Positions 16,166 to 24,285 are shown, counted from the stretch's first letter. The stretch: DNA of 30,842 nucleotides from an uncultured Collinsella sp. (GCA_958370325.1 CATXJW010000025.1:1-30842); one strand, 5' to 3'. Notes: generated by a model not told the origin, from the sequence alone. Translations and numbers: made by a program.

Positions 16166-17014
16166 ATGAGCAAGGCTGATCAACAGTTTGTAACCATGTG
16201 CCGCGATATTCTGGACCATGGCACCACCACCGAGGGCCAAAAGGTCCGCCCGGTGTGGGAGGATGGCGCCCCTGCCTATACCATTAAAAACTTTGGTGTC
16301 ACGGCACGCTATGACCTGCGTGAGGAGTTTCCGGCGCTCACTCTGCGTCGTACAGCCCTCAAATCTGCCATGGATGAGATCCTATGGATCTATCAAAAGA
16401 AGTCCAATAACGTGCATGACCTCAACAGCCATATCTGGGATGAGTGGGCCGACGAGACCGGCTCCATCGGCAAGGCCTACGGGTATCAGATTGGGCAAAA
16501 GAGCCATTATCCCGAGGGTGACTTTGACCAGATGGATCGCGTGCTGTACGACCTTAAGCACACGCCGTACAGCCGCCGCATTATGACGAACACCTATGTG
16601 TTTAGCGACCTGTCCGAGATGCACCTGTATCCGTGCGCCTACAGCGTGACGTATAACGTGACGCAGCGCCCGCAGGACGACAAGCCGACGCTCAACATGA
16701 TTCTCAACCAGCGCAGCCAGGATATTTTGGCCGCGAACAACTGGAATGTGTGCCAGTACGCCATTTTGCTCATGATGGTGGCGCAGTCGGTCGATATGAT
16801 CGCTGGCGAGCTGCTGCACGTGATCGCCGATGCCCATATTTACGACCGTCATGTCGATATCGTCCGCGAGCTTATCGAGCGTCCGCAGTTTGCGGCTCCC
16901 AAGGTAACGCTCAACCCCGATGTGCATGATTTCTACGCGTTTACGACCGATGATCTGATTGTTGAGGGCTATGAGCATGGCCCGCAGGTCAAGAACATCC
17001 CCATTGCGGTGTAG
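16166..17014 (+). CDS. thyA: Thymidylate synthase
   Basis: ThyA methylates dUMP to dTMP using methylenetetrahydrofolate and releases dihydrofolate. The 282-residue protein belongs to the group resembling Bacillus ThyA (EILWIYQKKSNNVHDLN). The nucleophile is Cys157 in PCAYS, and the phosphate-binding QRSQD lies at 182-186. The usual LGxPFN segment is replaced by AANNWNVCQY, and HVIADAHIYDRH holds the late substrate-binding His/Tyr. ATG 16166 follows AGGAGGG by 3-4 bases. folA follows at once, so the dihydrofolate released is recycled by the neighbouring enzyme. Confidence 0.93.
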   Translation: MSKADQQFVTMCRDILDHGTTTEGQKVRPVWEDGAPAYTIKNFGVTARYDLREEFPALTLRRTALKSAMDEILWIYQKKSNNVHDLNSHIWDEWADETGSIGKAYGYQIGQKSHYPEGDFDQMDRVLYDLKHTPYSRRIMTNTYVFSDLSEMHLYPCAYSVTYNVTQRPQDDKPTLNMILNQRSQDILAANNWNVCQYAILLMMVAQSVDMIAGELLHVIADAHIYDRHVDIVRELIERPQFAAPKVTLNPDVHDFYAFTTDDLIVEGYEHGPQVKNIPIAV

Positions 17015-17023
17015 GTGACACGC

Positions 17024-17542
17024 ATGACGTGTAAGCTTTCTGCCATCGTCGCCGTGTGCGATGACTGGGGCATTGGCTGCGAGGGCGACATGGTCGTGTC
17101 CAACCGTGCCGACATGCGCCATTTTGTGGCGTGCACCAAAGGTTGCCCGGTCATTATGGGACGCAAGACGCTGCTGAGTTTTCCCGGCGGACGACCGCTC
17201 AAGAATCGCCGCAATATCGTGCTCACCCGCGACGAGAGCTTTGCTGCCGAGGGCGTTGACGTGGTGCATAGCATCGACGAAGCGCTCGCCGCGGTAGCCG
17301 ATGAACCCGTTGCGTGGGTGATTGGCGGCGGCGAGGTATATCGACAGTTTTTGCCGTATTGCGTGGAGGCCGAGGTTACTCATGACCATTGCGTGCATGA
17401 CGTGGATACGTACTTTCCCGATTTGGATGCCGATCCCGCGTGGGGGATTGCGCGGCGTTGCGGTGTTGCCACGATTGCCGCGGGCGAGGGTGACGAGGGT
17501 CTCGATTATGAGTTCGTGACGTATCGTCGCGTTGAGGCGTAA
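17024..17542 (+). CDS. folA: Dihydrofolate reductase
   Basis: DHFR reduces dihydrofolate to tetrahydrofolate with NADPH and is the target of trimethoprim. The 172-residue protein has the N-terminal SAIVAVCDDWGIG, an altered substrate loop (VVSNRADMRHF, where LPW or similar is usual), VIMGRKTLLSFPGGRPLKNRRNIVLTR for NADPH binding, and WVIGGGEVYRQFLPYC. The start is ATG 17024; a GTG at 17015 directly after the thyA stop is also in frame. It is clearly co-transcribed with thyA. Confidence 0.94.
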   Translation: MTCKLSAIVAVCDDWGIGCEGDMVVSNRADMRHFVACTKGCPVIMGRKTLLSFPGGRPLKNRRNIVLTRDESFAAEGVDVVHSIDEALAAVADEPVAWVIGGGEVYRQFLPYCVEAEVTHDHCVHDVDTYFPDLDADPAWGIARRCGVATIAAGEGDEGLDYEFVTYRRVEA

Positions 17543-17586
17543 ATCGTCTGGCGTGAACGGTATCATCGGGTTGTTTGAATGCATGG

Positions 17587-17612
17587 GGCGGCGCGTAGCG
17601 TCGCCTCGTTTG
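17587..17612 (+). terminator. Weak terminator-like hairpin after folA
   Basis: An 8-bp GC-rich stem (17587-17594 with 17598-17605, one G-T pair) is followed by TCGTTTGG, a poor T tract. Confidence 0.4.
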
Positions 17613-17619
17613 GTATAGA
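17611..17619 (+). promoter_or_regulatory. Extended -10-like promoter of the SpoU methyltransferase gene
   Basis: TGGTATAGA (17611-17619) matches TGn plus a TATA-type hexamer. An in-frame ATG at 17619 overlaps it and so would lie before the transcript start, which favours ATG 17652 for the gene. Confidence 0.4.
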
Positions 17620-17651
17620 TGTGCTGTAAAGAAGGGTGCGGGCTGGCTGCT

Positions 17652-18566
17652 ATGACTGATGCCGTTGAGGTGCTGCGAATCGATTCGCTCGAGGACGAGC
17701 GGCTCGATGCTTACGTGCGACTGACCGAGCGCGAGCTGCGCTGCGTGCTGGAGCCGCAAAAGGGCATCTTTATCGCCGAGAGTGCCAAGGTCATCGAGCG
17801 TGCGGTTCGCGCCGGATACGAGCCGGTGAGCTTTCTTTTGGGCGAGCGCTGGCTCGACCAGATGATGCCGCTGTTTGAGCGCCTGGCGGTACGCGAAAGT
17901 GCGGGCCCAGTTCCCGTGTTCGTGGCCTCGATGGATCTTATGGAGCAGCTGACGGGCTTTAACGTGACGCGCGGTGCGCTCGCGGCATTCCGTCGTCCAC
18001 GTCAGATTCCGGTAGCCGAGTTCTTGGGTGGCGTCGTCGAGGCGGCGGGGGAGCGCCCGGTGCGCGTGTGCGTGCTCGAGGGCATTGTCGACCACACCAA
18101 CGTCGGCGCGATTTTCCGATCGGCGGCTGCGCTGAACGTCGATGGCATTTTGGTGAGCCCCACTTGCTGTGACCCGCTGTACCGTCGCTCGGCCCGCGTG
18201 AGCATGGGCACGGTGTTCCAGGTGCCCTGGACGCGCATTGGCAGCGAGGCGCGCGTATGGCCGCATGATGGGCTGGCGGCGCTGCACGATGCCGGCTTTT
18301 CGTGTGCCGCCATGGCGTTGACGGATGATTCGGTGTCGTTGGACGATCCCGCGCTGCAGGAGATTGACCGTCTGGCGATCTTTATGGGCACCGAGGGTGC
18401 TGGCTTGGGCGCCAAGACCATTGCAGGCTGCGACCGCGCCGTGCGTATTCCGATGGCGCATGGGGTCGATTCGCTCAACGTGGCCGCGGCAAGTGCTGTC
18501 GCCTTTTGGCAGCTGTGCCCGCATGTGAGTAACGAGTACCACTACCAGCCGGGGCTGTATCACTAG
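17652..18566 (+). CDS. SpoU (TrmH) family RNA 2'-O-methyltransferase
   Basis: The 304-residue protein is a SPOUT-class RNA methyltransferase. Residues 1-100 form an N-terminal substrate-binding domain. The catalytic domain shows motif 1 DHTNVGAIFRSA near 145-160, motif 2 FMGTEGAGLG near 255-265, and motif 3 IPMAHGVDSLNVAAASAV near 275-292, which build the knotted SAM site. It methylates ribose 2'-OH in rRNA or tRNA; the target cannot be told from sequence. The start is uncertain: ATG 17652 has only a weak site (GAAGGG some 16 bases back), and ATG 17619 overlaps a probable -10. Confidence 0.88.
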   Translation: MTDAVEVLRIDSLEDERLDAYVRLTERELRCVLEPQKGIFIAESAKVIERAVRAGYEPVSFLLGERWLDQMMPLFERLAVRESAGPVPVFVASMDLMEQLTGFNVTRGALAAFRRPRQIPVAEFLGGVVEAAGERPVRVCVLEGIVDHTNVGAIFRSAAALNVDGILVSPTCCDPLYRRSARVSMGTVFQVPWTRIGSEARVWPHDGLAALHDAGFSCAAMALTDDSVSLDDPALQEIDRLAIFMGTEGAGLGAKTIAGCDRAVRIPMAHGVDSLNVAAASAVAFWQLCPHVSNEYHYQPGLYH

Positions 18567-18620
18567 GCAGATATTCCGCACCGGGCTCTGATTCGGGGTG
18601 TATCGGTCGACGCCGGTCGG

Positions 18621-18629
18621 TGCTAAGCT
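18621..18629 (+). promoter_or_regulatory. Candidate extended -10 of the MATE gene
   Basis: TGCTAAGCT (TGn plus TAAGCT) lies 62 bases before the MATE start, in the 125-base gap after the methyltransferase gene. No clear -35. Confidence 0.35.
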
Positions 18630-18691
18630 GGTATTGCTTTTGGTCTTAAATTGCCGTTTTGTTGTTTGACGTACGCTGGCGGGGAGGGCGT

Positions 18692-20041
18692 GTGGCTAAG
18701 AAATCTACGGCTATCGATGTAACGCAGGGCGTCATTTGGCAACAGCTGCTGTCGCTGTGCGTCCCTATCTTCTTTAGCTCGTTTTTTCAGCAGGCATACA
18801 CGCTTATCGGTACCTATATCGTCGGTCAGTTTGGCGGCAAGCTCGCGCTGGGTGGCATTCAGGCCACGATGGTGCTTACGGAGCTCTGCATTGGTTTTTG
18901 CGTCGGTGTGGGTGCCGGCTGCGCGGTCATTACGGGCCAGTTTTTTGGCCAGCACGATGACGAGCGCCTGAGCCGATCGGTCCATACGGCCATGACGCTC
19001 GCACTGGCGGGCGGCATTGTCATTTCCATTCTGGGCATGGTGTTTGTCGAGCCGATGCTTGTGTTGATGAATACGCCGCATGAGCTGCTGGCCGAGGGTG
19101 TGGCGTATGCCCGTTGCTACTTTGCCGCCATGTTTGCAGCGCTGCTGCTCAATATGGGGACGGCGCTGTTGCGCGCCGTGGGCGACACGCGTGGTCCGGC
19201 GGTTATTATTGCCTCCGGCTGCTTCGTCAATGTGGCGCTCGACATCCTCTTTGTCGCCATGCTGCACATGGAAGCGCTGGGCTGCGGCATCGCGGTGGCA
19301 CTGACTATCTGCACCAATGCCACGATGATTGTGATCCGCATGATGCGCGCTCCGGGGGCGTGGCGGTTGTCGCTATCCAAGCTCGGTATCGATCGCGGCA
19401 TTTGCAAGAGCATGCTTTCGTGCGGTTTGCCGCTGGGCGTTCAGTCTGCGGCGTATTCGATCTCCAACGTTTTGATTCAGGTGTCGGTCAACTCGTTTGG
19501 AGCCGATGTCACGACCGCTTGGGGTCTTTCCGGTCGCCTGGACGGCATTATCTGGATGGTGACCGAGGCGCTCGGCGTGTCGATCACCACGTTCTCGGCG
19601 CAGAACTTTGGTGCGCGCAACTACGATCGCATGCGAAAGGGATACCACACGTCGCTCGTGCTTTCATTTGTGCTTATCGGCGGCCTGTCTGCCGTGCTGC
19701 TAGTGTTCTCGGGCCCGCTTTCGCGTCTGTTTATCGACGATGCCGCGATTTCGGCCTACACCACGACGATTCTTCATTTCATCGCGCCGTTTTACGCGAT
19801 TTTCTCGATTATCGAAAACGCGTCCGGCTCCATCCGCGGCGCCGGCGTGAGCTTCCAGCCTATGATGCTCACGATCTTCGGCACGGTCGTGCTCCGCGTG
19901 GCGTGGGTGTTCGCGATTATGCCGCTCGACCCCTCGCTCGAGCATCTGCTGCTGGTCTACCCCGTAACCTGGGTAATCACCGCCATGATGTTCACCGTCT
20001 ACCATCACAGCGGCAACTGGCTCGGCCGCGCCACTGCCTAG
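18692..20041 (+). CDS. MATE family efflux transporter
   Basis: The 449-residue integral membrane protein has about twelve hydrophobic segments, as in MATE transporters that export drugs or metabolites using a Na+ or H+ gradient. It opens with GVIWQQLLSLCVPIFFSSFFQQAYTLIGTYIVG-like sequence, the first conserved MATE segment. The two repeated halves each start with a similar block (second: MLSCGLPLGVQSAAYSISN). GTG 18692 follows GGGGAGGG by 4 bases; a TTG 33 bases upstream has no site. Substrate unknown. It converges with cobO. Confidence 0.92.
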   Translation: MAKKSTAIDVTQGVIWQQLLSLCVPIFFSSFFQQAYTLIGTYIVGQFGGKLALGGIQATMVLTELCIGFCVGVGAGCAVITGQFFGQHDDERLSRSVHTAMTLALAGGIVISILGMVFVEPMLVLMNTPHELLAEGVAYARCYFAAMFAALLLNMGTALLRAVGDTRGPAVIIASGCFVNVALDILFVAMLHMEALGCGIAVALTICTNATMIVIRMMRAPGAWRLSLSKLGIDRGICKSMLSCGLPLGVQSAAYSISNVLIQVSVNSFGADVTTAWGLSGRLDGIIWMVTEALGVSITTFSAQNFGARNYDRMRKGYHTSLVLSFVLIGGLSAVLLVFSGPLSRLFIDDAAISAYTTTILHFIAPFYAIFSIIENASGSIRGAGVSFQPMMLTIFGTVVLRVAWVFAIMPLDPSLEHLLLVYPVTWVITAMMFTVYHHSGNWLGRATA

Positions 20042-20067
20042 CCATTGGGGACGTCCGCAATGGCTAG
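20038..20067. terminator. Bidirectional hairpin containing both convergent stop codons
   Basis: CTAGCCATTG (20038-20047) and CAATGGCTAG (20058-20067) form a perfect 10-bp stem with a 10-nt loop. The TAG of the MATE gene and the TAG of cobO lie in the two arms. There is no T tract, so termination efficiency is uncertain. Confidence 0.5.
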
Positions 20068-20549
20068 TATTCGATGCCTTTGCGGGCTAGGAGGCCTTCG
20101 TCGAAGTAGTGTTTGACGGGGCGCATTTCGGTTACCAGGTCGGCAAGGTCGGCGAGTGGCATCAGGCCGCGGCCGGTGAGCACGAGCTCTGTGGTGGTCG
20201 GTTTCATCGCGATCAGAGCTTCGACATCTTCGCGCGTCACAAAGCCCCGTCGCATGGCTTCTCCCAGTTCATCCAAGATCAGCACGTCGACCTGGCTAAT
20301 CTGCTCGCGCGCCAGCTCCATGATCTGTGCGGCACAGGCTTCGGGCGTGTCGCGGTCGGCTTGTACAATGCGCAGACCCAATCGAGGTGCTGCGTCATGT
20401 TCGGCGCAGTGCAGCTTCTTGGCAAACTGAAGCATGAGCACGTTAAGTCCATAGCCCGTGGCGCGCAGCGCGAGCCCCAGCGCAGCCGTCGTCTTGCCCT
20501 TGCCGTCGCCCGTATAGATTTGAACCTTGCCAACTTCCAGTGATGCCAT
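20064..20549 (-). CDS. cobO: Cob(I)yrinic acid a,c-diamide adenosyltransferase (CobO/BtuR type)
   Basis: This family transfers adenosyl from ATP to the cobalt of corrinoids, making adenosylcobalamin or its precursors. The 161-residue protein starts like the family (VQIYTGDGKGKTTAALGLALRA) with P-loop GDGKGKT at 14-20, and has LILDELGEAMRRG and ELVLTGR. It is shorter than E. coli BtuR (about 196 residues), lacking mainly the N-terminal extension. ATG 20549 follows AAAGGAT by 5 bases. No other cobalamin genes are in the window, so it may serve salvage. It diverges from ftsH. Confidence 0.92.
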   Translation of the reverse strand: MASLEVGKVQIYTGDGKGKTTAALGLALRATGYGLNVLMLQFAKKLHCAEHDAAPRLGLRIVQADRDTPEACAAQIMELAREQISQVDVLILDELGEAMRRGFVTREDVEALIAMKPTTTELVLTGRGLMPLADLADLVTEMRPVKHYFDEGLLARKGIEY

Positions 20550-20592
20550 CTCTATCCTTTCGTGCCCGGCGTCGGTTTATCGCCGTCCGGGT

Positions 20593-20602
20593 TGGGTATT
20601 CT
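20593..20602 (+). promoter_or_regulatory. Candidate -10 of ftsH
   Basis: TGGGTATTCT ends in TATTCT (20597-20602), 24 bases before ATG 20627. No clear -35. It lies in the 77-base divergent gap with cobO. Confidence 0.4.
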
Positions 20603-20626
20603 AGAAAACATTATCAACCCCAGTAG

Positions 20627-22534
20627 ATGGAGTTCAAGCAGATGGAGATGGATGACAACAAGCGTAGACGGAATATGATCCTCTACGTGCTCATCGCCTT
20701 CGTCGTCTACCTCGTGCTCTCGACCGTTCTGTTCCCCAACATCGGTCACACGCAGCAGATTACGAAGACCGATTATTCGACGTTTGTCAAAGCGCTCGAT
20801 AAGAAGAGCGTCGACAAGGTCGAGTACAACACGGACGATTACACGATTTATTACACCAAGAAGGGCGAGGACGAGAACATCGCCTACAAGACGACCGGCG
20901 TGCCGAATGACGCGGGCTTTACCGATCGCGTACTTGAATCTGGCGCCTCGCTTGAATCGGTCGTTCCCGATAAGAACTCGGGTCTGATGACCTACTACCT
21001 GCTCACCCTCATTCTTCCCATGGCGATTTTCTTCCTGATCGGCTGGTGGCTCAACCGCCGCATGAAGAAGGCCATGGGTGATGACGGTCCGTCGATGAAC
21101 TTTGGCGGCGGTGGTTTTGGCGGCGGTGGACTGGGCAAGTCCGGCGCGCGCGTGATCGCCTCCAAGGATGTGGGCGTGACCTTTAAGGACGTCGCCGGCC
21201 AGGAAGAGGCCAAGGAGTCCCTCAAGGAGGTCGTCGACTTTCTGGAGAAGCCGCAGCGCTACGAGGAGATCGGCGCCAAGCTGCCGCGCGGTGCTCTTCT
21301 TGTCGGCCCTCCGGGTACGGGTAAGACCCTGCTTGCCAAGGCCGTTGCCGGCGAGGCGGGCGTTCCGTTCTTTAGTATTTCTGGTTCTGAGTTCGTCGAG
21401 ATGTTCGTCGGCCGTGGCGCCGCCAAGGTGCGCGATCTGTTTAAGCAGGCCAAGGAAAAGGCTCCGTGCATCGTCTTTATCGATGAGATCGATACCATCG
21501 GCAAGAAGCGCGATGGCGGCGGCTTTAGTGGCAACGACGAGCGCGAGCAGACGCTCAACCAGCTGCTGACCGAGATGGACGGCTTCGATAACCACAAGGG
21601 TATTGTCGTTCTCGCCGCTACCAACCGACCCGACAGCCTTGACCCGGCCTTGTTGCGCCCCGGTCGTTTTGACCGCCGCATCCCCGTTGAGCTGCCCGAC
21701 CTGGCCGGCCGTAAGAACATCCTCGAGCTGCATGCCAAGAGCGTGAAGACGCAGCCGCCGATTGACCTGACCGCGATTGCCCGCGCCACGCCCGGTGCCT
21801 CGGGCGCCGACTTGGCCAACATCATCAACGAGGGCGCTCTGCGTGCCGTCCGCGAGGGTCGCAAGCGCGCTACGCAGGACGACTTTGAGGAGTCGGTGGA
21901 GGTCGTCATCGCCGGTCAGCAGCGCAAGTCCACGGTGCTGTCCGACCACGAGAAACAGGTCGTTTCTTACCACGAGATCGGCCATGCCATCGTTGCCGCC
22001 CGCCAGAAGGGCTCTGCGCCGGTTACCAAGATCACCATCGTGCCGCGCACGAGCGGTGCTCTGGGCTACACCATGCAGGTCGAGGAGGATGAGCGCTTCC
22101 TGACCACGCGCCAGGAGGTCCTGGACAAGCTCGCCGTCTATTGCGGTGGCCGTGCTGCCGAGGAGCTCATCTTTGGTGAGATGACGACCGGTGCGGCCAA
22201 CGACATCGAGCAGGCCACCAAGCTCGCCCGTAACATGGTGACGCGCTTTGGTATGTCCGATGAGTTTGGCATGATGGCGCTCGGTACCGTACAGAATGCG
22301 TATCTCAACCAGGACACGTCGCTTACCTGCGCTCCCGGTACGGCCGAGCGCGTGGACGCGATTGTCGCCAAACTGATTGAGGATGCGCACGATCGTGCCC
22401 TGCAGATCCTCAAGGAGAACAAGTTTAAGCTCCACGAGCTGGCTCGTTATCTGTACAAGAAGGAGACGATCACGGGCGAGGAGTTTATGAATCTCCTCAC
22501 GCGCGAGAATCCGCTGATGCCAAAGCAGCAGTAA
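20627..22534 (+). CDS. ftsH: ATP-dependent zinc metalloprotease FtsH
   Basis: FtsH is a membrane-anchored AAA+ protease that degrades damaged membrane proteins and short-lived regulators. From ATG 20627 it has 635 residues: membrane segment 17-36, an outside domain, a second membrane segment near 120-142, a Gly-rich linker, Walker A GPPGTGKT near 227-234, Walker B IVFIDEID, ALLRPGRFDRRI, and the zinc site HEIGH at 449-453. The start is ambiguous: neither 20627 nor the in-frame ATGs at 20642 and 20648 has a strong site, although TGGAG (20628-20632) is 9 bases before 20642. A terminator follows. Confidence 0.97.
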   Translation: MEFKQMEMDDNKRRRNMILYVLIAFVVYLVLSTVLFPNIGHTQQITKTDYSTFVKALDKKSVDKVEYNTDDYTIYYTKKGEDENIAYKTTGVPNDAGFTDRVLESGASLESVVPDKNSGLMTYYLLTLILPMAIFFLIGWWLNRRMKKAMGDDGPSMNFGGGGFGGGGLGKSGARVIASKDVGVTFKDVAGQEEAKESLKEVVDFLEKPQRYEEIGAKLPRGALLVGPPGTGKTLLAKAVAGEAGVPFFSISGSEFVEMFVGRGAAKVRDLFKQAKEKAPCIVFIDEIDTIGKKRDGGGFSGNDEREQTLNQLLTEMDGFDNHKGIVVLAATNRPDSLDPALLRPGRFDRRIPVELPDLAGRKNILELHAKSVKTQPPIDLTAIARATPGASGADLANIINEGALRAVREGRKRATQDDFEESVEVVIAGQQRKSTVLSDHEKQVVSYHEIGHAIVAARQKGSAPVTKITIVPRTSGALGYTMQVEEDERFLTTRQEVLDKLAVYCGGRAAEELIFGEMTTGAANDIEQATKLARNMVTRFGMSDEFGMMALGTVQNAYLNQDTSLTCAPGTAERVDAIVAKLIEDAHDRALQILKENKFKLHELARYLYKKETITGEEFMNLLTRENPLMPKQQ

Positions 22535-22560
22535 CGTTGCGTTCGAGACAGTAAATATCG

Positions 22561-22602
22561 ACGCCCCATTTGAGTGCCTATCTCAAATGGGGCGTTCTGC
22601 TT
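22561..22602 (+). terminator. Terminator after ftsH
   Basis: A perfect 14-bp stem (22561-22574 with 22582-22595) with a 7-nt loop, then TCTGCTT. It sits directly before the DUF523 ribosome site. Confidence 0.75.
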
Positions 22603-22615
22603 GAGAGGGATGCAA

Positions 22616-23107
22616 ATGAAGATCGTGGTGAGCGCCTGCTTGATGGGCGAGAGCTGCAAGTACAACGGACTCGATAATTACCATCGTGAGCTGGTTGAGG
22701 CTTGCGAGCGCACGGGGACCGAGGTGCTACTGGTGTGCCCCGAGGTCTTTGGCGGCCTTCCCACGCCGCGCAAGCCATCCGAGATTGCGAACGGCGAGGT
22801 CCGCACCTGCGAGGGCGTCTCGGTCGATCGCGAGTTTCGTCTGGGCGCCCAACGTGCGCTCGATATGTGCGAGCAGGCGGGCGGGCCGTCCGAAATCGCT
22901 GCGTGCGTCTTGCAGGACCGTAGTCCCTCGTGCGGTGCGGGTCGCATCTACGACGGAACGTTCAGCGGCAAACTCACATCGGGCAACGGTGTCTTCGTCG
23001 ACCTGCTTCTGCGCCACGGGTACCGTGTGATCCCCGCAAGCGAGTTCGACCCCAGCATACTGGAACATTGTCCACAGCACTCGAACCCAACACTTCCTCA
23101 CGTGTGA
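22616..23107 (+). CDS. DUF523 family protein with a rearranged C-terminus
   Basis: The family core is clear: SACLMGESCKYNG (6-18), CPEVFGGLPTPRKPSEI (41-57), the cysteine motif RSPSCG (102-107), YDGTFSGKLTSGNGVF. The function of DUF523 is not known; the conserved cysteines suggest metal or redox binding. ATG 22616 follows GAGAGGG by about 6 bases. Residues 147-163 are read antisense to what looks like the tail of a serine recombinase on the other strand. I therefore think the native 3' end was replaced when mobile DNA landed here; the core seems intact. Confidence 0.85.
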   Translation: MKIVVSACLMGESCKYNGLDNYHRELVEACERTGTEVLLVCPEVFGGLPTPRKPSEIANGEVRTCEGVSVDREFRLGAQRALDMCEQAGGPSEIAACVLQDRSPSCGAGRIYDGTFSGKLTSGNGVFVDLLLRHGYRVIPASEFDPSILEHCPQHSNPTLPHV

Positions 23108-23186
23108 CCGTTTTGGCATCATCCGTGAAGTTGATATTGAGTACGACCCGGTTATCAAAGACGTAGACCGAGTTGACAGGCGCCGT
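23055..23186 (-). pseudogene. C-terminal remnant of a probable large serine recombinase
   Basis: About 44 codons on the - strand read NSVYVFDNRVVLNINFTDDA and then KTVTREEVLGSS. The alternating hydrophobic strand pattern (VNSVYVFDxRVVLxxNFxDxA) resembles the last beta-rich segment of serine recombinases from mobile elements of Firmicutes and Coriobacteria. Upstream residues in the same frame (Arg/Cys/Ala-rich) do not look like protein, so the rest is missing. It overlaps the 3' end of the DUF523 gene. The assignment is from memory of the pattern and is moderate at best. Confidence 0.45.
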
Positions 23187-23281
23187 ACCCAGACAGTCCC
23201 TCCCCGCAGCCCTCGCGCAGGAACGCGCACACGCCCTTCCCGTCTCTTGCGCCCCTCCCGGAACTGTCCACATCAGTGTAG

Positions 23282-23512
23282 ACAATCCAGTCCGCCAAGG
23301 GCTGCAGCCCGGACAACGCGGCGATGGGGGGTTTCTTCGGCCTGCTCAAGAAGGAGTTCTGGCGCGGCAGGGACTGGCCGGACTGGACCCCCGCCCGCTT
23401 CATCGAGGAGCTCGGGGGCTGGATCGGTCGATACAATATGGAGAGGCACAGCGACGCGCTCGGTGGCCGCACGCCGGCCGAGTTCCGCTCCGCGCTGGGA
23501 AGGGCCGCGTAA
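23282..23512 (+). pseudogene. IS3-family transposase, C-terminal fragment with lost catalytic Glu
   Basis: The frame starting after a TAG at 23279-23281 reads KGCSPDNAAMGGFFGLLKKE, then EFIEEL-type sequence, WIGRYNMERHSDALGGRTPAEFR and a stop. This is the end of the rve integrase domain of IS3/IS150-type OrfB. The usual block is SPDNAAMEGFFGxLK, where E is the last residue of the DDE triad; here it is G. Everything upstream of the last 75 or so codons is absent. It is inactive twice over. The right element end probably lies between 23512 and about 23590, where base composition changes sharply. Confidence 0.75.
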
Positions 23513-23627
23513 CGGTCCAAGAAATCGTCCGCAGTCCCCATTCTTGCCCCTTTGGGACAGCTTTTTGTTGGGGCTTGCCCGCCCTAAACCCTTCTAGGAA
23601 CGAGTACAGCAAACTGGAATTTTCAAA

Positions 23628-24230
23628 CTAATCTTTGCAAATTACCTTTGAACCTTCACCATCAATTACAATTCCCTGACGATTGTTAATTGGGCATAGA
23701 TTCAAATCTGAAAACTCAGTCATTATTTTCTCGGTAACTTTCTTAAATGGCACTGTAAGAAAATGCGGAAGAACATAGAAATCAATCAAATTAAGCCCTG
23801 CATCATCTTCTTGTGAGTAGTCCTCCGGCTTTTCATCCATTTGCTCGATATATTGGATGCTTGGAGCGCATATAATCGCACCTGCCGATTCACCAATCAT
23901 CAGTTTTCCCTTTGCCAATTCTTTCTTCAGCAGCTCATCCGTTCCCGTTTTACGGAGCTGGTCTATAAGGAAAAAAGAATTTCCGCCGGTAAAATATATC
24001 ACATCCGCATCTTCAAAAACAGACTGTATCGTTGAATAAGCCTCCGTTGAAATATCAATTTCAGTTACGATTGCTCCCAACTTTTTGAATAATTTTCGAG
24101 CCGAGCCGACATAACCGGTGTAGCCTTCACGCAGCGAAGCTGTTGGAATAAATGCGACTTTTTTATTTTCAATTTCTTCCTTTATCAGACTTCCTACACT
24201 TGAAAAGTGAGAACATAAAAACAGTTTCAT
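23628..24230 (-). CDS. Peptidase S51 / Type 1 glutamine amidotransferase-like protein (peptidase E-like)
   Basis: The 200-residue protein has the family's nucleophile elbow GESAGA (113-118, Ser115) and TGGNSFFL (81-88), with a late His in FYVLPHF. Peptidase E proteins cleave Asp-X dipeptides, but distant members have unknown substrates. ATG 24230 follows AAAGGAG by 7 bases; an adjacent TTG is less likely. Its DNA is far richer in A and T than its neighbours, with AAA, ATT and TTT codons, and it sits between IS debris and inverted repeats. It reads as acquired from an AT-rich host, probably a Firmicute. It appears intact. Confidence 0.85.
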   Translation of the reverse strand: MKLFLCSHFSSVGSLIKEEIENKKVAFIPTASLREGYTGYVGSARKLFKKLGAIVTEIDISTEAYSTIQSVFEDADVIYFTGGNSFFLIDQLRKTGTDELLKKELAKGKLMIGESAGAIICAPSIQYIEQMDEKPEDYSQEDDAGLNLIDFYVLPHFLTVPFKKVTEKIMTEFSDLNLCPINNRQGIVIDGEGSKVICKD

Positions 24231-24276
24231 CAATATTCTCCTTTATATATAAATTCTTATTTGTTGAACTAAGCCG

Positions 24277-24285
24277 TGTATACCA
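24277..24285 (-). promoter_or_regulatory. Extended -10-like promoter of the peptidase gene
   Basis: On the - strand TGGTATACA (24285-24277) fits TGn plus TATACA, 47 bases before the start. A TTAGTT-17-TATATA pair nearer the gene was discarded because it would start transcription inside the ribosome site. Confidence 0.35.

Noticed and set aside
20552..22435. A 627-codon - strand frame opposite ftsH
   Set aside because: Same effect; its composition mirrors the ftsH codons and it has no ribosome site. Similar long frames opposite smc and ileS were dropped too.
24244..24272. TTAGTT-17-TATATA promoter for the peptidase S51 gene
   Set aside because: Good match and spacing, but transcription would begin inside the Shine-Dalgarno sequence.
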